A stretch of DNA of 64,000 nt from an uncultured Candidatus Saccharibacteria bacterium (GTDB lineage Bacteria > Patescibacteriota > Saccharimonadia > Saccharimonadales > Saccharimonadaceae), in the NCBI GenBank assembly GCA_945873065.1, contig CAMCBN010000005.1:27520-91519 (forward strand). The letters are read 5' to 3'. A model generated the notes under the pieces. The model searched no databases. It saw only the letters and a program-made list of their open reading frames with translations, and had not been told where the DNA came from. Positions 10,359 through 18,784 of this stretch are shown here, piece by piece. The stretch's first letter is position 1, and each line of letters starts with the position of its first letter. A program made the position numbers and the translations under genes.

Positions 10359-11207
10359 TTATTGTATCACTTCTATAGTAAATTGCCGAGAGGTAAACCG
10401 CAGCTGTACACTGTCACCAACTACACAGCATGTCGCTGGACGATACGTCCGTATCGCATGTAGCGCACGTTGTAATCGTGGTCGTGTCGGCCGTGCCGCC
10501 CCTGCCCACATGATCATAGCACCAAGTAACTCCTGAGCGACAGCATCATCAAGTGTCGCCATCGCTTGACGTTGGGCAGCAAACATAGGCAGTACACGCT
10601 GTGTCTCATCAATAATTTTACTGCGCAATATTAATTGGTGCTGTCGTAATGAAGCCAGACTCTCCATAGTTTCAGCCGATATTACCTGCTGGATACGTCG
10701 TCGCAGTCGATTACGTAAATATCTATCACTTCTATTAGTTTTGTCTTCTACCCATTCTAATCGATGATGCAACGCATATTCCCTTAGTGTTGCTTTATTT
10801 TTGCCTAACAATGGACGCTCGACACCAGGACGATTTAGTACTGCCAGACCACGCCACCCCGTACCACGTGTCAAATTAAGTGCGATCGTCTCGACCAAAT
10901 CATCTAAATGATGTGCTGTCAATACTGTTGCCTGATGACGAACTGCCTCGTGCAACAAAAAATCATACCGCAGCTCTCTTGCGACCGCTTCACTGGCACC
11001 CGAGCCGAGATGGAGCTGCGTTGACACAAAAGGTACATCATAGTATCGTGCTAATCCAGAAACAAACCTAGCATCTGCCGCCGACTCGTTCTCCCGAATA
11101 CCATGATCAACATGTGCTACTATGATCCGCTCCGGGATACGTCTCGCTAATATATCGAGCAATACCACACTGTCAACTCCGCCAGACACCGCCACGAGAT
11201 ACATCAT
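10359..11207 (-). CDS. tilS: tRNA(Ile)-lysidine synthase
   Basis: PP-loop ATPase that converts C34 of tRNA-Ile2 (CAU) to lysidine so it reads AUA. The PP-loop SGGVDSVVLLD occurs at the very N-terminus, with VAHVDHGIRENESAADARFV and LTAHHLDDLVET following in the family order. The start is chosen at ATG 11207: a TATACT hexamer (11215-11220, minus strand) ends exactly 7 bases before it, and 14 extra upstream residues of the open frame have no family counterpart. The protein is short (282 aa), with a reduced C-terminal region. A probable substrate tRNA lies at 14622-14697. Confidence 0.9.
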   Translation of the reverse strand: MMYLVAVSGGVDSVVLLDILARRIPERIIVAHVDHGIRENESAADARFVSGLARYYDVPFVSTQLHLGSGASEAVARELRYDFLLHEAVRHQATVLTAHHLDDLVETIALNLTRGTGWRGLAVLNRPGVERPLLGKNKATLREYALHHRLEWVEDKTNRSDRYLRNRLRRRIQQVISAETMESLASLRQHQLILRSKIIDETQRVLPMFAAQRQAMATLDDAVAQELLGAMIMWAGAARPTRPRLQRALHAIRTYRPATCCVVGDSVQLRFTSRQFTIEVIQ

Positions 11208-11288
11208 GTACTTCAGTATACACCTCTGAACTACGATGTTAGAATCCAATTAGAAGAGTTTGCACTAAAGTATGTACGTACGATCCGA

Positions 11289-12683
11289 CTACACACGCTG
11301 TTTACGCGATAGTTTGCTTGCTGCAGTTCTGATCGCTTCACTCCACGTCAAAAAGATATGAGGCACATCGGCTAACTGCTCGGCTGTCAAGTCGTTTTGG
11401 ATGGCAAGCGTAATCTCTTGAATTAGCTCACTCGCGTGTGGGGCGACAATCGTACCACCCAGTAAAACACCATGTTTGTCGCTGATAAGCTTGACGAACC
11501 CTTCACGGAAATCACTAGTATTACTACGAGCAATCGTACCTAGTGGCACCAACACTTTGTTGATTTTTAAGTCACGTTTGATGCAATCATCCTCGTTGAA
11601 TCCAACACTTGCTATCTCTGGATAGATACATGTCGTTCGTGGCACAATATCATAGTCAAGCGAAATCGGAGAACGTGAGTTCAAAATATTATATGCCGCA
11701 AACCGCCCTTCGGCTAACACTGTCTGTGTCGGCATATCATTACCCAACACCTGCCCCGCTGCGTATATGGTACGAACATTTGTCTGGAAGAATTGATCCA
11801 CAGTGATCCCATGATTTGAAAACTCAACCCCAGCAGCATCTAGCCCATCGACAAGCGTTGGCTCTGGTGTAGTAGCAACGACCACATGTTCGACCTCAAA
11901 ACTTCGCTCAATACCTCCCTGAACGTGCTGCACTAGAACCGTCCCTCGCTCTGTTTGTGAAATGGATCTAATGGTGGTTTGCGTATATATCTTCATCGAC
12001 TGATTGTGTTGCAAGAGACTACTCACCGCTTCGCTCACTTCTTCATCTTCGTTCGGCAGAATACGCGAGGACTGCTCGGCGATCGACACCTTTGCTCCAC
12101 ACACAGCGAAGAAATAACCCAATTCTATTCCTGTGGTTGTTGCGCCAATGATCAATACACTACGCGGGCGACGCTCAAGAGCTAAAGCAGCACGAGGTGT
12201 CAACCATTCTATCGATTCAATCCCCGCAATCGCTGGTGGCACAATGTGCCCACCTGTCGCTATCAGAATACGTTCAGTCGTAACAACATGGTCTCCAATA
12301 GCCACAGTATGCTCATCGACCAATCGGCCGCGTCCATAATATGTATCGATACCTTGCTGGTTATAGTAGTGTTCGTTATCGCTAGCACCAGTACGCTCAA
12401 TTACTGTATCTTTCCAATGTTGAGCGGCTAAATAGTCAAAATTGATACGCTCTACATCAGCACCAAACACCCGACTACGCTGCGCCCGCGTGTACAATTG
12501 TGCAGCACTCAAAAGCGTTCGCATAGGGATGTCACCCCAATTCGGCGTTTCACCACCAAATGTATCAGCCTCAACGATCGCCACTTTTTTATCGGCTCTA
12601 GCTACAATCAATGCGGCTGTACTACCCGCCGCTCCACTACCAAGCACGAGCAAATCATAATCATAATGTGGTCGTCGTATCAT
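11289..12683 (-). CDS. FAD/NAD(P)-dependent oxidoreductase lacking the redox-active cysteine pair
   Basis: A 464-residue protein of the class I pyridine nucleotide-disulfide oxidoreductase fold: N-terminal FAD site VLGSGAAGSTAAL, second dinucleotide site LIIGATTTGIELGYFF around residue 180, an ATG-H segment, and a C-terminal dimerisation domain. The segment that carries CxxxxC in lipoamide dehydrogenase or mercuric reductase reads GGETPNWGDIPMR, so both cysteines are missing; RclA in this same window keeps GGTCINVACIP. It also lacks the usual C-terminal HP.SE motif. It should bind FAD and a nicotinamide cofactor but cannot do disulfide chemistry; perhaps an oxidase, quinone reductase or regulator. 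An AAGGAG ribosome-binding site and upstream TATAAT support the start. Confidence 0.8.
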   Translation of the reverse strand: MIRRPHYDYDLLVLGSGAAGSTAALIVARADKKVAIVEADTFGGETPNWGDIPMRTLLSAAQLYTRAQRSRVFGADVERINFDYLAAQHWKDTVIERTGASDNEHYYNQQGIDTYYGRGRLVDEHTVAIGDHVVTTERILIATGGHIVPPAIAGIESIEWLTPRAALALERRPRSVLIIGATTTGIELGYFFAVCGAKVSIAEQSSRILPNEDEEVSEAVSSLLQHNQSMKIYTQTTIRSISQTERGTVLVQHVQGGIERSFEVEHVVVATTPEPTLVDGLDAAGVEFSNHGITVDQFFQTNVRTIYAAGQVLGNDMPTQTVLAEGRFAAYNILNSRSPISLDYDIVPRTTCIYPEIASVGFNEDDCIKRDLKINKVLVPLGTIARSNTSDFREGFVKLISDKHGVLLGGTIVAPHASELIQEITLAIQNDLTAEQLADVPHIFLTWSEAIRTAASKLSRKQRV

Positions 12684-12799
12684 ATGGCAGACTCCTTACT
12701 CTTGCTTCCTGTCTTACACATTATATCATCCACAAAGAATTTAAACAGTAGTAGCCTAGGAAAATGTTTGAATATTTAGTTTCGTTTTTTACTTTTTGT

Positions 12800-12828
12800 T
12801 TGACTTTTGTTCGTATTAGTGCTACTAT
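12800..12828 (+). promoter_or_regulatory. sigma70-type promoter of the 38-residue gene
   Basis: TTGACT (12800-12805), a 17-base spacer and TACTAT (12823-12828). It drives a short unit of ribosome-binding site, small ORF and terminator; predicted +1 is near 12835. Confidence 0.65.
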
Positions 12829-12868
12829 CATATCAGGTCGAAAATAAAACACAACCTAGAGGGTAGAA

Positions 12869-12985
12869 ATGAAAAAAACAAACAAGCAAAATGATCTCGC
12901 TAGTTGGAATCGCACGCGTAGTATCACTGAACTGCAAAATTTCATTATGGTGCGACACAACCGATTAGCCAAGGTGGAGCTATAA
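12869..12985 (+). CDS. small protein, 38 aa
   Basis: A short ORF starting ATG 12869 after the Shine-Dalgarno-like AGAGGG (12858-12863). It encodes a basic, Asn/Arg/Lys-rich peptide (starts MKKTNKQNDLASWNRTR, ends RLAKVEL). It is enclosed by a good promoter (12800-12828) and a strong terminator (13041-13063), with a small inverted repeat AACGAA...TTCGTT at 12986-13006 after the stop. Nothing else is encoded in the unit. It might be a small regulatory or nucleic-acid-binding protein, or the unit may be a small RNA in which the ORF is secondary. No family recognised. Confidence 0.55.
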   Translation: MKKTNKQNDLASWNRTRSITELQNFIMVRHNRLAKVEL

Positions 12986-13040
12986 AACGAAAATTGGCAG
13001 TTCGTTTCTCTCCAATAATAAACATTTTTATATAATATAG

Positions 13041-13063
13041 AAACCCCGGCCAACCGGGGTTTT
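13041..13063. terminator. bidirectional rho-independent terminator
   Basis: Perfect stem AACCCCGG / CCGGGGTT with a short C-CAA loop, followed by TTTTATCTTT on the plus strand. It closes the small-protein unit and, read on the minus strand, may also end the tRNA-Met transcript. Confidence 0.85.
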
Positions 13064-13073
13064 ATCTTTCTAG

Positions 13074-13150
13074 TGGTAGCACCGACTGGGATTGAACCAG
13101 TGACCTCAGGCTTATGAGTCCTGCGCTCTAACCAGCTGAGCTACGGTGCC
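13074..13150 (-). tRNA. tRNA-Met (CAU), elongator type
   Basis: 77 bases with encoded CCA. Acceptor GGCACCG pairs with CGGTGCT, D-arm GCTCAGCTGGTTAGAGC, anticodon loop CTCATAA (CAU), T-arm with TTCAATC. The sequence resembles elongator Met tRNA more than Ile2, though all CAU tRNAs need modification data to be sure. It lies downstream of the initiator tRNA gene on the same strand. Confidence 0.9.
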
Positions 13151-13202
13151 ATACTAAAGGCTATTATACCAAACGATCGCGTAATACACCAGGATAAAAA
13201 AG

Positions 13203-13228
13203 TAAAACCCCCACCTATAGTGGGGGGC
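13203..13228 (-). terminator. terminator after the initiator tRNA gene
   Basis: On the minus strand a GC-rich stem built from CCCCCAC / GTGGGGG with a TATA-type loop is followed by TTTTACTTTTTT. It lies 6 bases beyond the 3' end of the tRNA-fMet gene. Confidence 0.8.
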
Positions 13229-13233
13229 TTACC

Positions 13234-13312
<79 letters not shown>

Positions 13313-13382
13313 GCACGATTATCATCATAGCAGCTATAATCATGACTTGTCAAGCGCATGCTGTGTATATACACGAAAATCT

Positions 13383-13844
13383 CTATTCACTGGTGTGTTT
13401 ATAAACTCGCTGGGCAGTACTACCCGCCAAAAATTGCAGCCATTGCTCGAGGTTGCTGCTGCGCTCTTCTCTCATATTAGGTCTGGTCGTTTTTTCTCGT
13501 GCATCAGCCTGAGCACTCACCGTATTTTTTGGTAAGATTAACACTTTTTCACCCGGGGCTACTAGGCCAAGTTTCTGACGAGCCGCTAACTCTTTGTATT
13601 CTACACTTTCATAATAATTTTTCTGATATTGCAACGTCTGTGTCTCCAACTCGGTCAACTTCAACTGCCGGTGCTTGGCGTCGAGCTCGCGCTGCTGGGT
13701 ATAATTTTGCTGCAACTTCACCACCGACTGCCACGCCCAATACAACGCCAATAATAGCGCCACTACCAATACGATTGTATTCGGCTGAAGGTAGTCGTGT
13801 TTAATTTTATACTTGATATGCCGGCGCGTTGCTTCATCAAACAT
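13383..13844 (-). CDS. FtsB/DivIC-like septum protein
   Basis: A 153-residue bitopic protein: short cytoplasmic N-terminus, one membrane helix (NTIVLVVALLLALYWAW, residues about 22-38), then a heptad-like coiled coil (VVKLQQNYTQQRELDAKHRQLKLTELETQ) and the YKELAARQKLGLVAPGE motif typical of the FtsB/DivIC group (family norm LGLV.PGE). It acts in the divisome with FtsL and FtsQ. The C-terminal ~50 residues are polar and probably disordered. Start ATG 13844 is chosen because TATACT (13852-13857, minus strand) ends exactly 7 bases upstream; the longer frame would overlap that promoter. Confidence 0.8.
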   Translation of the reverse strand: MFDEATRRHIKYKIKHDYLQPNTIVLVVALLLALYWAWQSVVKLQQNYTQQRELDAKHRQLKLTELETQTLQYQKNYYESVEYKELAARQKLGLVAPGEKVLILPKNTVSAQADAREKTTRPNMREERSSNLEQWLQFLAGSTAQRVYKHTSE

Positions 13845-13925
13845 CGTCCATAGTATACCGCACATGCCTATCTTTCAGCAAAAATTCTTGTATTTTTTCT
13901 ACCCCTGTGGTATATCTGTTAGCGT

Positions 13926-14543
13926 ATGACAATAGCAGAAACATATATTGGCCATCCGAGCAATGATAATTGTAGTCGACACACCACCCGTCTACACGAA
14001 ACATCATCGCCAACTCCATCACCAGTCTCTAACGCCCTCGCCACAGCCGCTCTAGCTGCCCTGAATGTGCGAGGAGGTGCCACATTTTATACTGTAGATA
14101 CTCTTTTTGAGCTCTCTGATCCAGCACCAACACCCGCCTCCAACTCTCACGAGCATAAATTGACAAAAGAGCACTGGCTTTCATTCCTTCGTGAACAATA
14201 TCAACAATACGCTACTCAGGGCAGCAGCATGAAAAAAGAGGTCCGTCATAGTGCGGAGCGGGGACTAGACTATCTTATCGCCGACTATCTTGATATTGAT
14301 CGTCGCATAGTCGACCTTGGCCGTAGCCAGCAAATCACACAAGAGATTGATGACGACTGGCTGCGTATAGTCAGTTTGCGTTCACATCTACGTACTGAAT
14401 ATCTCACCAACAAAATAATCAATGCAAAGGCTGCTAAACCTACCACTACTTCACCACGGCGACAAGCACGACCATCGTCATCGTTACCAGTTGCTCCCGA
14501 CGCACGGTCTCTTGCCGCTGGAGAAGGCTTACGCCGCCTATAA
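13926..14543 (+). CDS. hypothetical protein, 205 aa
   Basis: I do not recognise the family. The N-terminal ~70 residues are Ser/Thr/Pro/Ala-rich and probably disordered. A predicted helical central part (HEHKLTKEHWLSFLREQYQQY ... LIADYLDIDRRIVDLG ... IVSLRSHLRTEYL, about residues 76-165) is followed by a basic disordered tail (SPRRQARPSSSLP). No signal peptide or membrane helix. It is divergent from the FtsB-like gene and upstream of a tRNA gene on the same strand. Its Pro/Thr/Ser bias and polar repeats suggest a lineage-specific protein. Confidence 0.55.
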   Translation: MTIAETYIGHPSNDNCSRHTTRLHETSSPTPSPVSNALATAALAALNVRGGATFYTVDTLFELSDPAPTPASNSHEHKLTKEHWLSFLREQYQQYATQGSSMKKEVRHSAERGLDYLIADYLDIDRRIVDLGRSQQITQEIDDDWLRIVSLRSHLRTEYLTNKIINAKAAKPTTTSPRRQARPSSSLPVAPDARSLAAGEGLRRL

Positions 14544-14621
14544 GTACCTGTTGTTTTGTATCATTATTTATTTACTCTATTGTTAGCAAAAATATTCACA
14601 ATGCGATATAATCATACCCAC

Positions 14622-14697
14622 GGGGGCGTAGCTCAGTGGTCAGAGCAGCGGGCTCATAACCTGTTGGTCGCTGGTTCAAGTCCAGCCGCCCCCACCA
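14622..14697 (+). tRNA. tRNA with anticodon CAU, probable tRNA-Ile2
   Basis: 76 bases with encoded CCA: acceptor GGGGGCG/CGCCCCC, D-arm GCTCAGTGGTCAGAGC, anticodon loop CTCATAA, T-loop TTCAAGT. The window also holds an initiator and an elongator-type CAU tRNA, so this third one is best explained as the lysidine-modified Ile2 tRNA. A second Met isoacceptor cannot be excluded by eye. Confidence 0.85.
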
Positions 14698-14810
14698 AAA
14701 TCTGGAAAACTTCGGAATCGTCGCTTGAAGGAGCGACTTTTCATTTGCATTTCTTAATTCTTGTCAAAGGCAAAGTTTTCAGCATTGATTTGACTGTCTC
14801 TCACACAATC

Positions 14811-14837
14811 AAAAAAGGCCTTCAAAAAGCCTTTTTT
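14811..14837 (-). terminator. terminator downstream of the 74-residue gene
   Basis: AAAAAAGGC and GCCTTTTTT form a stem around a ~9-base loop, giving a U-rich tail in both directions. It lies 30 bases past the stop of the minus-strand gene ending at 14867. Confidence 0.7.
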
Positions 14838-14866
14838 GAACCATGTTACCTTATAGCACCGTGGTA

Positions 14867-15091
14867 TTACTTTTTACTAGCGGACTTATCCTTCACAGCA
14901 AACGGGAATTTGTTGCGTGGGTTCTCCTTGACTGAGTATCCCTCTGGCATGTCGCAAGGTTCGCCCTTCGCGTTGTTTGGCGATTTGCAAAAGTAATAAA
15001 TCGTTCGCTTCACACCACCACGCAGTACGGCATTCTTCCGTACATGCAGGTAATATGTTGTACCATTTGAGCTAGTATATTCGTAAGCCAT
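14867..15091 (-). CDS. small conserved hypothetical protein, 74 aa
   Basis: The sequence follows a pattern I know from short uncharacterised proteins in several bacterial groups: MAYEYTSSNGTTYYLHVR, then LRGG..RTIYYF, a Cys-containing PCDMPEGYSV and a final ENPRNKFPF. It is compact, basic at the C-terminus and has two cysteines that might bind metal or be incidental. AGGAGG lies just upstream of the ATG. It stands alone between a terminator and a gene-poor stretch. Function unknown. Confidence 0.75.
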   Translation of the reverse strand: MAYEYTSSNGTTYYLHVRKNAVLRGGVKRTIYYFCKSPNNAKGEPCDMPEGYSVKENPRNKFPFAVKDKSASKK

Positions 15092-15359
15092 AGTGTTAAC
15101 CTCCTATTAGATCTTACAGGCTCTAGGGTACCTGGCACCAAAATAGATGTCAACACCCAAATTTTCATCACACGCTTTCTGCACATACAAATAGCACTAT
15201 TGTCGCAAACACTGCAGTCTATTTAATAGAGCGTCGTTTTTATGCAATATACAGGGGTGAACTCAGCCTTTATTCTCCGCCCACGCCACCAGCAGACTGA
15301 AGCACAACGTCCTTCACTAAATTGTTGTAAATTATATCTTGTTTTTTGTTTTACCAGGC
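15092..15359. other. intergenic region, no gene seen
   Basis: About 270 bases. It holds the upstream region of the 74-residue gene and the 3' flank of the next minus-strand gene. I see no tRNA, SRP or RNase P core motif. Short overlapping frames here have no ribosome-binding site. Confidence 0.4.
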
Positions 15360-15989
15360 TCAAACTGAGCGATACCGAAGGTGCAGTAAAATCCTTAAAA
15401 TACCAATACCCGCCAAGCGAACAACAATACAAAGCAGCACGATCAACGTCAATAGCACACTCCAACCAGCTACATCAGCTGACCACAATGGTGCATTAAA
15501 AGTATAATAATACAAACTCGTATCGGGTAATTTGGCGGTTTTCTGGATACTTGCATCGCTACTGGTCAACTTACCTAGTTCTTCGTACACACACTGAACA
15601 TAAGCGATCGACCAACTACTAAATCGAGGCTTACACACCGCATCTGCTTTAGCATTGGCAGTTTCAGCAGAACTGCTGGTTTGCACAGCTTTTAAAGCAG
15701 TTTTAGCATCACGGTTATACTGCTCCTGAAGATAGATCGGGCCGGTCTCGGTGTTCATATGGGCAGCTGTGTAACGCTGCAGGTCAGCCAAGCGCTGGCG
15801 TATCTGCGCCATATCGCCAGTTTTATCAGCTGCAATCACTGCACGGCGGCGTTCGGCCATGCCGACGTTATTAAGCCGCAAGAATGTCGCCGATATCACC
15901 ATTAAAACAACCAGCGCCACAATTAAGTGCCACAACTTAATACGATTTAATTGACGCATTGATCGCTTCATCTGTCGTGTATCAGCCAT
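15360..15989 (-). CDS. membrane protein with two terminal helices, function unknown
   Basis: 209 residues. A basic N-terminus (RQMKRSMRQLNRIKLW) leads into a membrane helix at about 21-38. A ~125-residue extracytoplasmic region with two cysteines (in AVCKPRF and YVQCVYEE) follows, then a second helix at about 170-195 and a basic tail. Topology is therefore N-in, loop out, C-in. The two cysteines could form a disulfide, which would suit the DsbA-like protein in this window. TATACT and a GGTAGGG site precede the ATG. No family recognised. Confidence 0.6.
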   Translation of the reverse strand: MADTRQMKRSMRQLNRIKLWHLIVALVVLMVISATFLRLNNVGMAERRRAVIAADKTGDMAQIRQRLADLQRYTAAHMNTETGPIYLQEQYNRDAKTALKAVQTSSSAETANAKADAVCKPRFSSWSIAYVQCVYEELGKLTSSDASIQKTAKLPDTSLYYYTFNAPLWSADVAGWSVLLTLIVLLCIVVRLAGIGILRILLHLRYRSV

Positions 15990-16121
15990 ACCCTACCTTG
16001 TCTACAAGCCAGTATATCACACTGCCTCATCTAGTTATATCTACCTTTGCATTACGTAAAAAATCATAGTTTCCTCTGTCACTAGTAGGTATTTCGTGCT
16101 CGACGTTATATAATGATAACT

Positions 16122-17396
16122 ATGAATATCTATTTTGCAGGTATCGGTGGTGTTGGGTTGGGTCCACTGGCTCAATTGGCGCGCGATGCCGGACATCATG
16201 TGCAAGGTTCTGATAGCCATTATGGACTCGAAACGACCGAGCTCCAACGACGAGGTATTGTTATCACCGACGATCAGTCGGGTGAATATTTAGCGTATTG
16301 CCATCAACAACGACCGATCGATTGGTTTGTATACACTTCAGCGCTACCCATAGACCATCCAGAGCTAGTTCGAGCCAAACAACTTGGTATTTATACTGCT
16401 AAGCGCGATGAATTACTAAATTACATTATTCGCGAAAAAGACCTAAATCTGATCGCCATCGCTGGCACTCACGGCAAAACGACCACCACTGGCATGTTAG
16501 TGTGGACTCTACGTCAGCTAAACGTACCAGTTAGTTACTCTGTAGGGACGACTTTAGGCTTTGGCCCAAGCGGGCACTACGACCCAGCAAGTCAGTATTT
16601 CATTTACGAGTGTGATGAATTCGATCGGAATTTTTTGCGATTTCACCCATTCTTAACATTAATCACCTCTGTCGACTACGATCATCCCGATACTTATCCA
16701 ACACAGCAATCATACTGCGACGCTTTTAGTCAATTCCTCGACCAAAGCGAACAAATTCTAATGTGGCGATCAGCCATCAAAACGGGTGTCAGCGCACCAC
16801 ATCGTGCCCGTGTTCTCGACGACTCAGATGACATCTACTACGATATAAAATTAGCTGGCGCACACAACCGAGCCAATGCCACACTTGTCGCTCGCGCCTG
16901 CAAACAGTTACGCCTCGGGCCAGCTGCACGTATAACCTCGGCGATTGAATCGTATCCTGGTGTCAGCCGACGATTCGAGAGGCTAGCTCAGAATATTTAC
17001 ACCGACTATGGCCACCACCCCGTAGAGATTGCTGCTACCCTACAAATGGCACACGAGCTGTCTAGTAATGTAGTATTAGTCTACCAGCCACACCAGAATA
17101 TACGCCAGCACGAAATACGACAGCAATACACCGATGAAGTGTTTGCTGATGCCAATGAGCTATACTGGCTGCCGACTTATCTGACCCGTGAAGATCCAAA
17201 TTTGCCAGTGCTTTCCCCGCAAGAGTTAACCGCTCAACTACATAAAGGTAAAGGCCTTCACTATGCCGAGCTCAATGATACGCTATGGCTAGCTATCGAC
17301 CGTGCTCGAGCTGATGGTGCACTCGTGCTGTTGATGGGAGCAGGTACAATCGATGGCTGGGCCCGCGAGCAAATTAAGCGTACTAATAGCTTCTGA
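16122..17396 (+). CDS. murC: UDP-N-acetylmuramate--L-alanine ligase-type Mur ligase
   Basis: Mur ligase of 424 residues adding the first amino acid to UDP-MurNAc (MurC) or, less likely, a recycling Mpl-type enzyme. It has the N-terminal Rossmann IYFAGIGGVGLGPLAQLARDAGHHVQGSD, the ATP loop AGTHGKTTTTGML near residue 115, YECDEFDRNF, the LITSVDYDHPD segment and a C-terminal domain with YTDYGHHPVEI. These order and phrases match MurC. Start ATG 16122 lies exactly 7 bases after TATAAT (16109-16114), so the upstream ATG at 16113 would overlap the -10 and is rejected. It stands as a single-gene transcript convergent with the Nudix gene. Confidence 0.88.
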   Translation: MNIYFAGIGGVGLGPLAQLARDAGHHVQGSDSHYGLETTELQRRGIVITDDQSGEYLAYCHQQRPIDWFVYTSALPIDHPELVRAKQLGIYTAKRDELLNYIIREKDLNLIAIAGTHGKTTTTGMLVWTLRQLNVPVSYSVGTTLGFGPSGHYDPASQYFIYECDEFDRNFLRFHPFLTLITSVDYDHPDTYPTQQSYCDAFSQFLDQSEQILMWRSAIKTGVSAPHRARVLDDSDDIYYDIKLAGAHNRANATLVARACKQLRLGPAARITSAIESYPGVSRRFERLAQNIYTDYGHHPVEIAATLQMAHELSSNVVLVYQPHQNIRQHEIRQQYTDEVFADANELYWLPTYLTREDPNLPVLSPQELTAQLHKGKGLHYAELNDTLWLAIDRARADGALVLLMGAGTIDGWAREQIKRTNSF

Positions 17397-17433
17397 ATAA
17401 TTTTGAAAATCCATACCAACTCCTTCTTAAAAT

Positions 17434-17982
17434 TTATTTTTCAACCAAAAATTCCGTCGCTGGCACCTGCTCCCATTCGCCAAGAAAACGATCAAGCAGC
17501 GCTAAATAGGCGTTCCGCGTATTGCTCCAAATCAAATCATCATCGAGCTCAATCAGCTCGCGACGCGTCAGCCAACGAATATCGGTTGACTCACCTTCAT
17601 CAATTGCATGGCGCGGCTCGCTATTTGTTGTCAATGCATAACATATGTCGGTATGATAATGATCTGTTGGTATATCGTGCGTATTGATAAATAGCGGCTG
17701 CGGATGAAGCGTTGCGTGCGGCGATAATTCCTGCTGCGTAATGCGCAACTTTGGCTGCAATACCATCATTTGATCAAGCTCATAGCCCGTTTCTTCACGC
17801 AGTTCATGCGCCAGCGCCGCCCAAGGTGTCTCGTCTAGTTCAATGTGCCCGCCTGGTGGCAACAATTTACCGAGTTTACGGTGCATATGCAGCAAAATTC
17901 GCGGTTCATTAGCATCCGTCCGCACAATGTACGCAGTGACAGTATGATCATGCTGACCGGGCTGGGTGTGTATGTGAGGCAT
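17434..17982 (-). CDS. Nudix hydrolase
   Basis: 182 residues with a full Nudix box GGHIELDETPWAALAHELREETGYE (GX5EX7REUXEEXGU pattern) around residues 43-66. The family hydrolyses nucleoside diphosphates linked to another group; substrate specificity is not evident. His-rich N-terminus (PHIHTQPGQHDH). An AGGAGA ribosome-binding site and a TATAAT upstream support the start. The gene lies immediately downstream of trmB on the same strand but has its own promoter-like sequence. Confidence 0.88.
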   Translation of the reverse strand: MPHIHTQPGQHDHTVTAYIVRTDANEPRILLHMHRKLGKLLPPGGHIELDETPWAALAHELREETGYELDQMMVLQPKLRITQQELSPHATLHPQPLFINTHDIPTDHYHTDICYALTTNSEPRHAIDEGESTDIRWLTRRELIELDDDLIWSNTRNAYLALLDRFLGEWEQVPATEFLVEK

Positions 17983-18021
17983 GATTTCTCCTTTGGCTTT
18001 ATAAAATTATTATAATTTAAT

Positions 18022-18690
18022 TTAATCAATCAACCCTCTGCTCGAGCGGCGCGCACTCACGAACTGAGTAACTCGCCCCTCGCCCAGCCAACGCTGCTCA
18101 TAGGCAGTAAGGATTTTGTAATCATCTGCGAGATCAGACTCGTGCAAGTCAAAGCTTAGCTCCTCAATCGTCCACTTTTCAGCAACTAATTGCTCCAGGC
18201 TCCACTGGAAAAATGCCGGGTTATCGTGCTTGATAATCAACGAACCATCAGCACGCAGCAATGTAGCGTAGCGCTTCAAAAAATGCGGATGCGTCAGGCG
18301 CCGCCCGCTGGAGCGCTTTTTAGGGAATGGGTCGGAAAAGGTCAGCCATATCTCACTAACCGAATGCGCCAGAAATAACTCTTCTATTTGATCAGCCCGC
18401 GCCCGCACAAACCATACATTGTTCAGGCCGCGCTGCTCTGCCTCGCGCGCACCCTTCTGTAAGCGATCGCCCTTTACATCCAGTGCGGCAAAAGTTTTAT
18501 CCGGATGGCGCGTTGCTAATTCTACCAAGAATAAACCATTGCCCGCGCCAATTTCCACCACGTCAATACTTACCTTGTGCGCCATCCACTCTATCATTTC
18601 AAAGCACAGTGGCGAATTAGCAAATAATGCAAATTTGTATTTTTTACGCTTGCGTGTAATGATAAACTGTTTTGGATCAACAAAGTTCAT
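18022..18690 (-). CDS. trmB: tRNA (guanine-N7)-methyltransferase
   Basis: SAM-dependent enzyme methylating G46 of tRNA. The SAM-binding stretch VEIGAGNGLFLVELATRHPDKTFAALDVKGDR, followed by LNNVWFVRARADQI, and the diagnostic WLTFSDPFPKKRSSGRRLTHPHFLKRY match TrmB. Length (222 aa) is normal. ATG 18690 is preceded at exactly 7 bases by TATACT (18698-18703, minus strand), with no Shine-Dalgarno, so the mRNA is probably leaderless. Confidence 0.93.
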   Translation of the reverse strand: MNFVDPKQFIITRKRKKYKFALFANSPLCFEMIEWMAHKVSIDVVEIGAGNGLFLVELATRHPDKTFAALDVKGDRLQKGAREAEQRGLNNVWFVRARADQIEELFLAHSVSEIWLTFSDPFPKKRSSGRRLTHPHFLKRYATLLRADGSLIIKHDNPAFFQWSLEQLVAEKWTIEELSFDLHESDLADDYKILTAYEQRWLGEGRVTQFVSARRSSRGLID

Positions 18691-18784
18691 ACTTTACAGT
18701 ATAACGAACATACGCGTTATCTACCTAATTATATAAAGCACAAGCTTATTCAAATCCTGAGTTACATCTGTTATAATTACTTCT

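Noticed and set aside
14556..14996. 146-residue plus-strand ORF
   Set aside because: It runs through the tRNA gene and the terminator and is antisense to the conserved 74-residue gene.
15092..15359. Possible structured RNA (SRP or RNase P) in the gap
   Set aside because: No conserved core motif of either RNA found on either strand.
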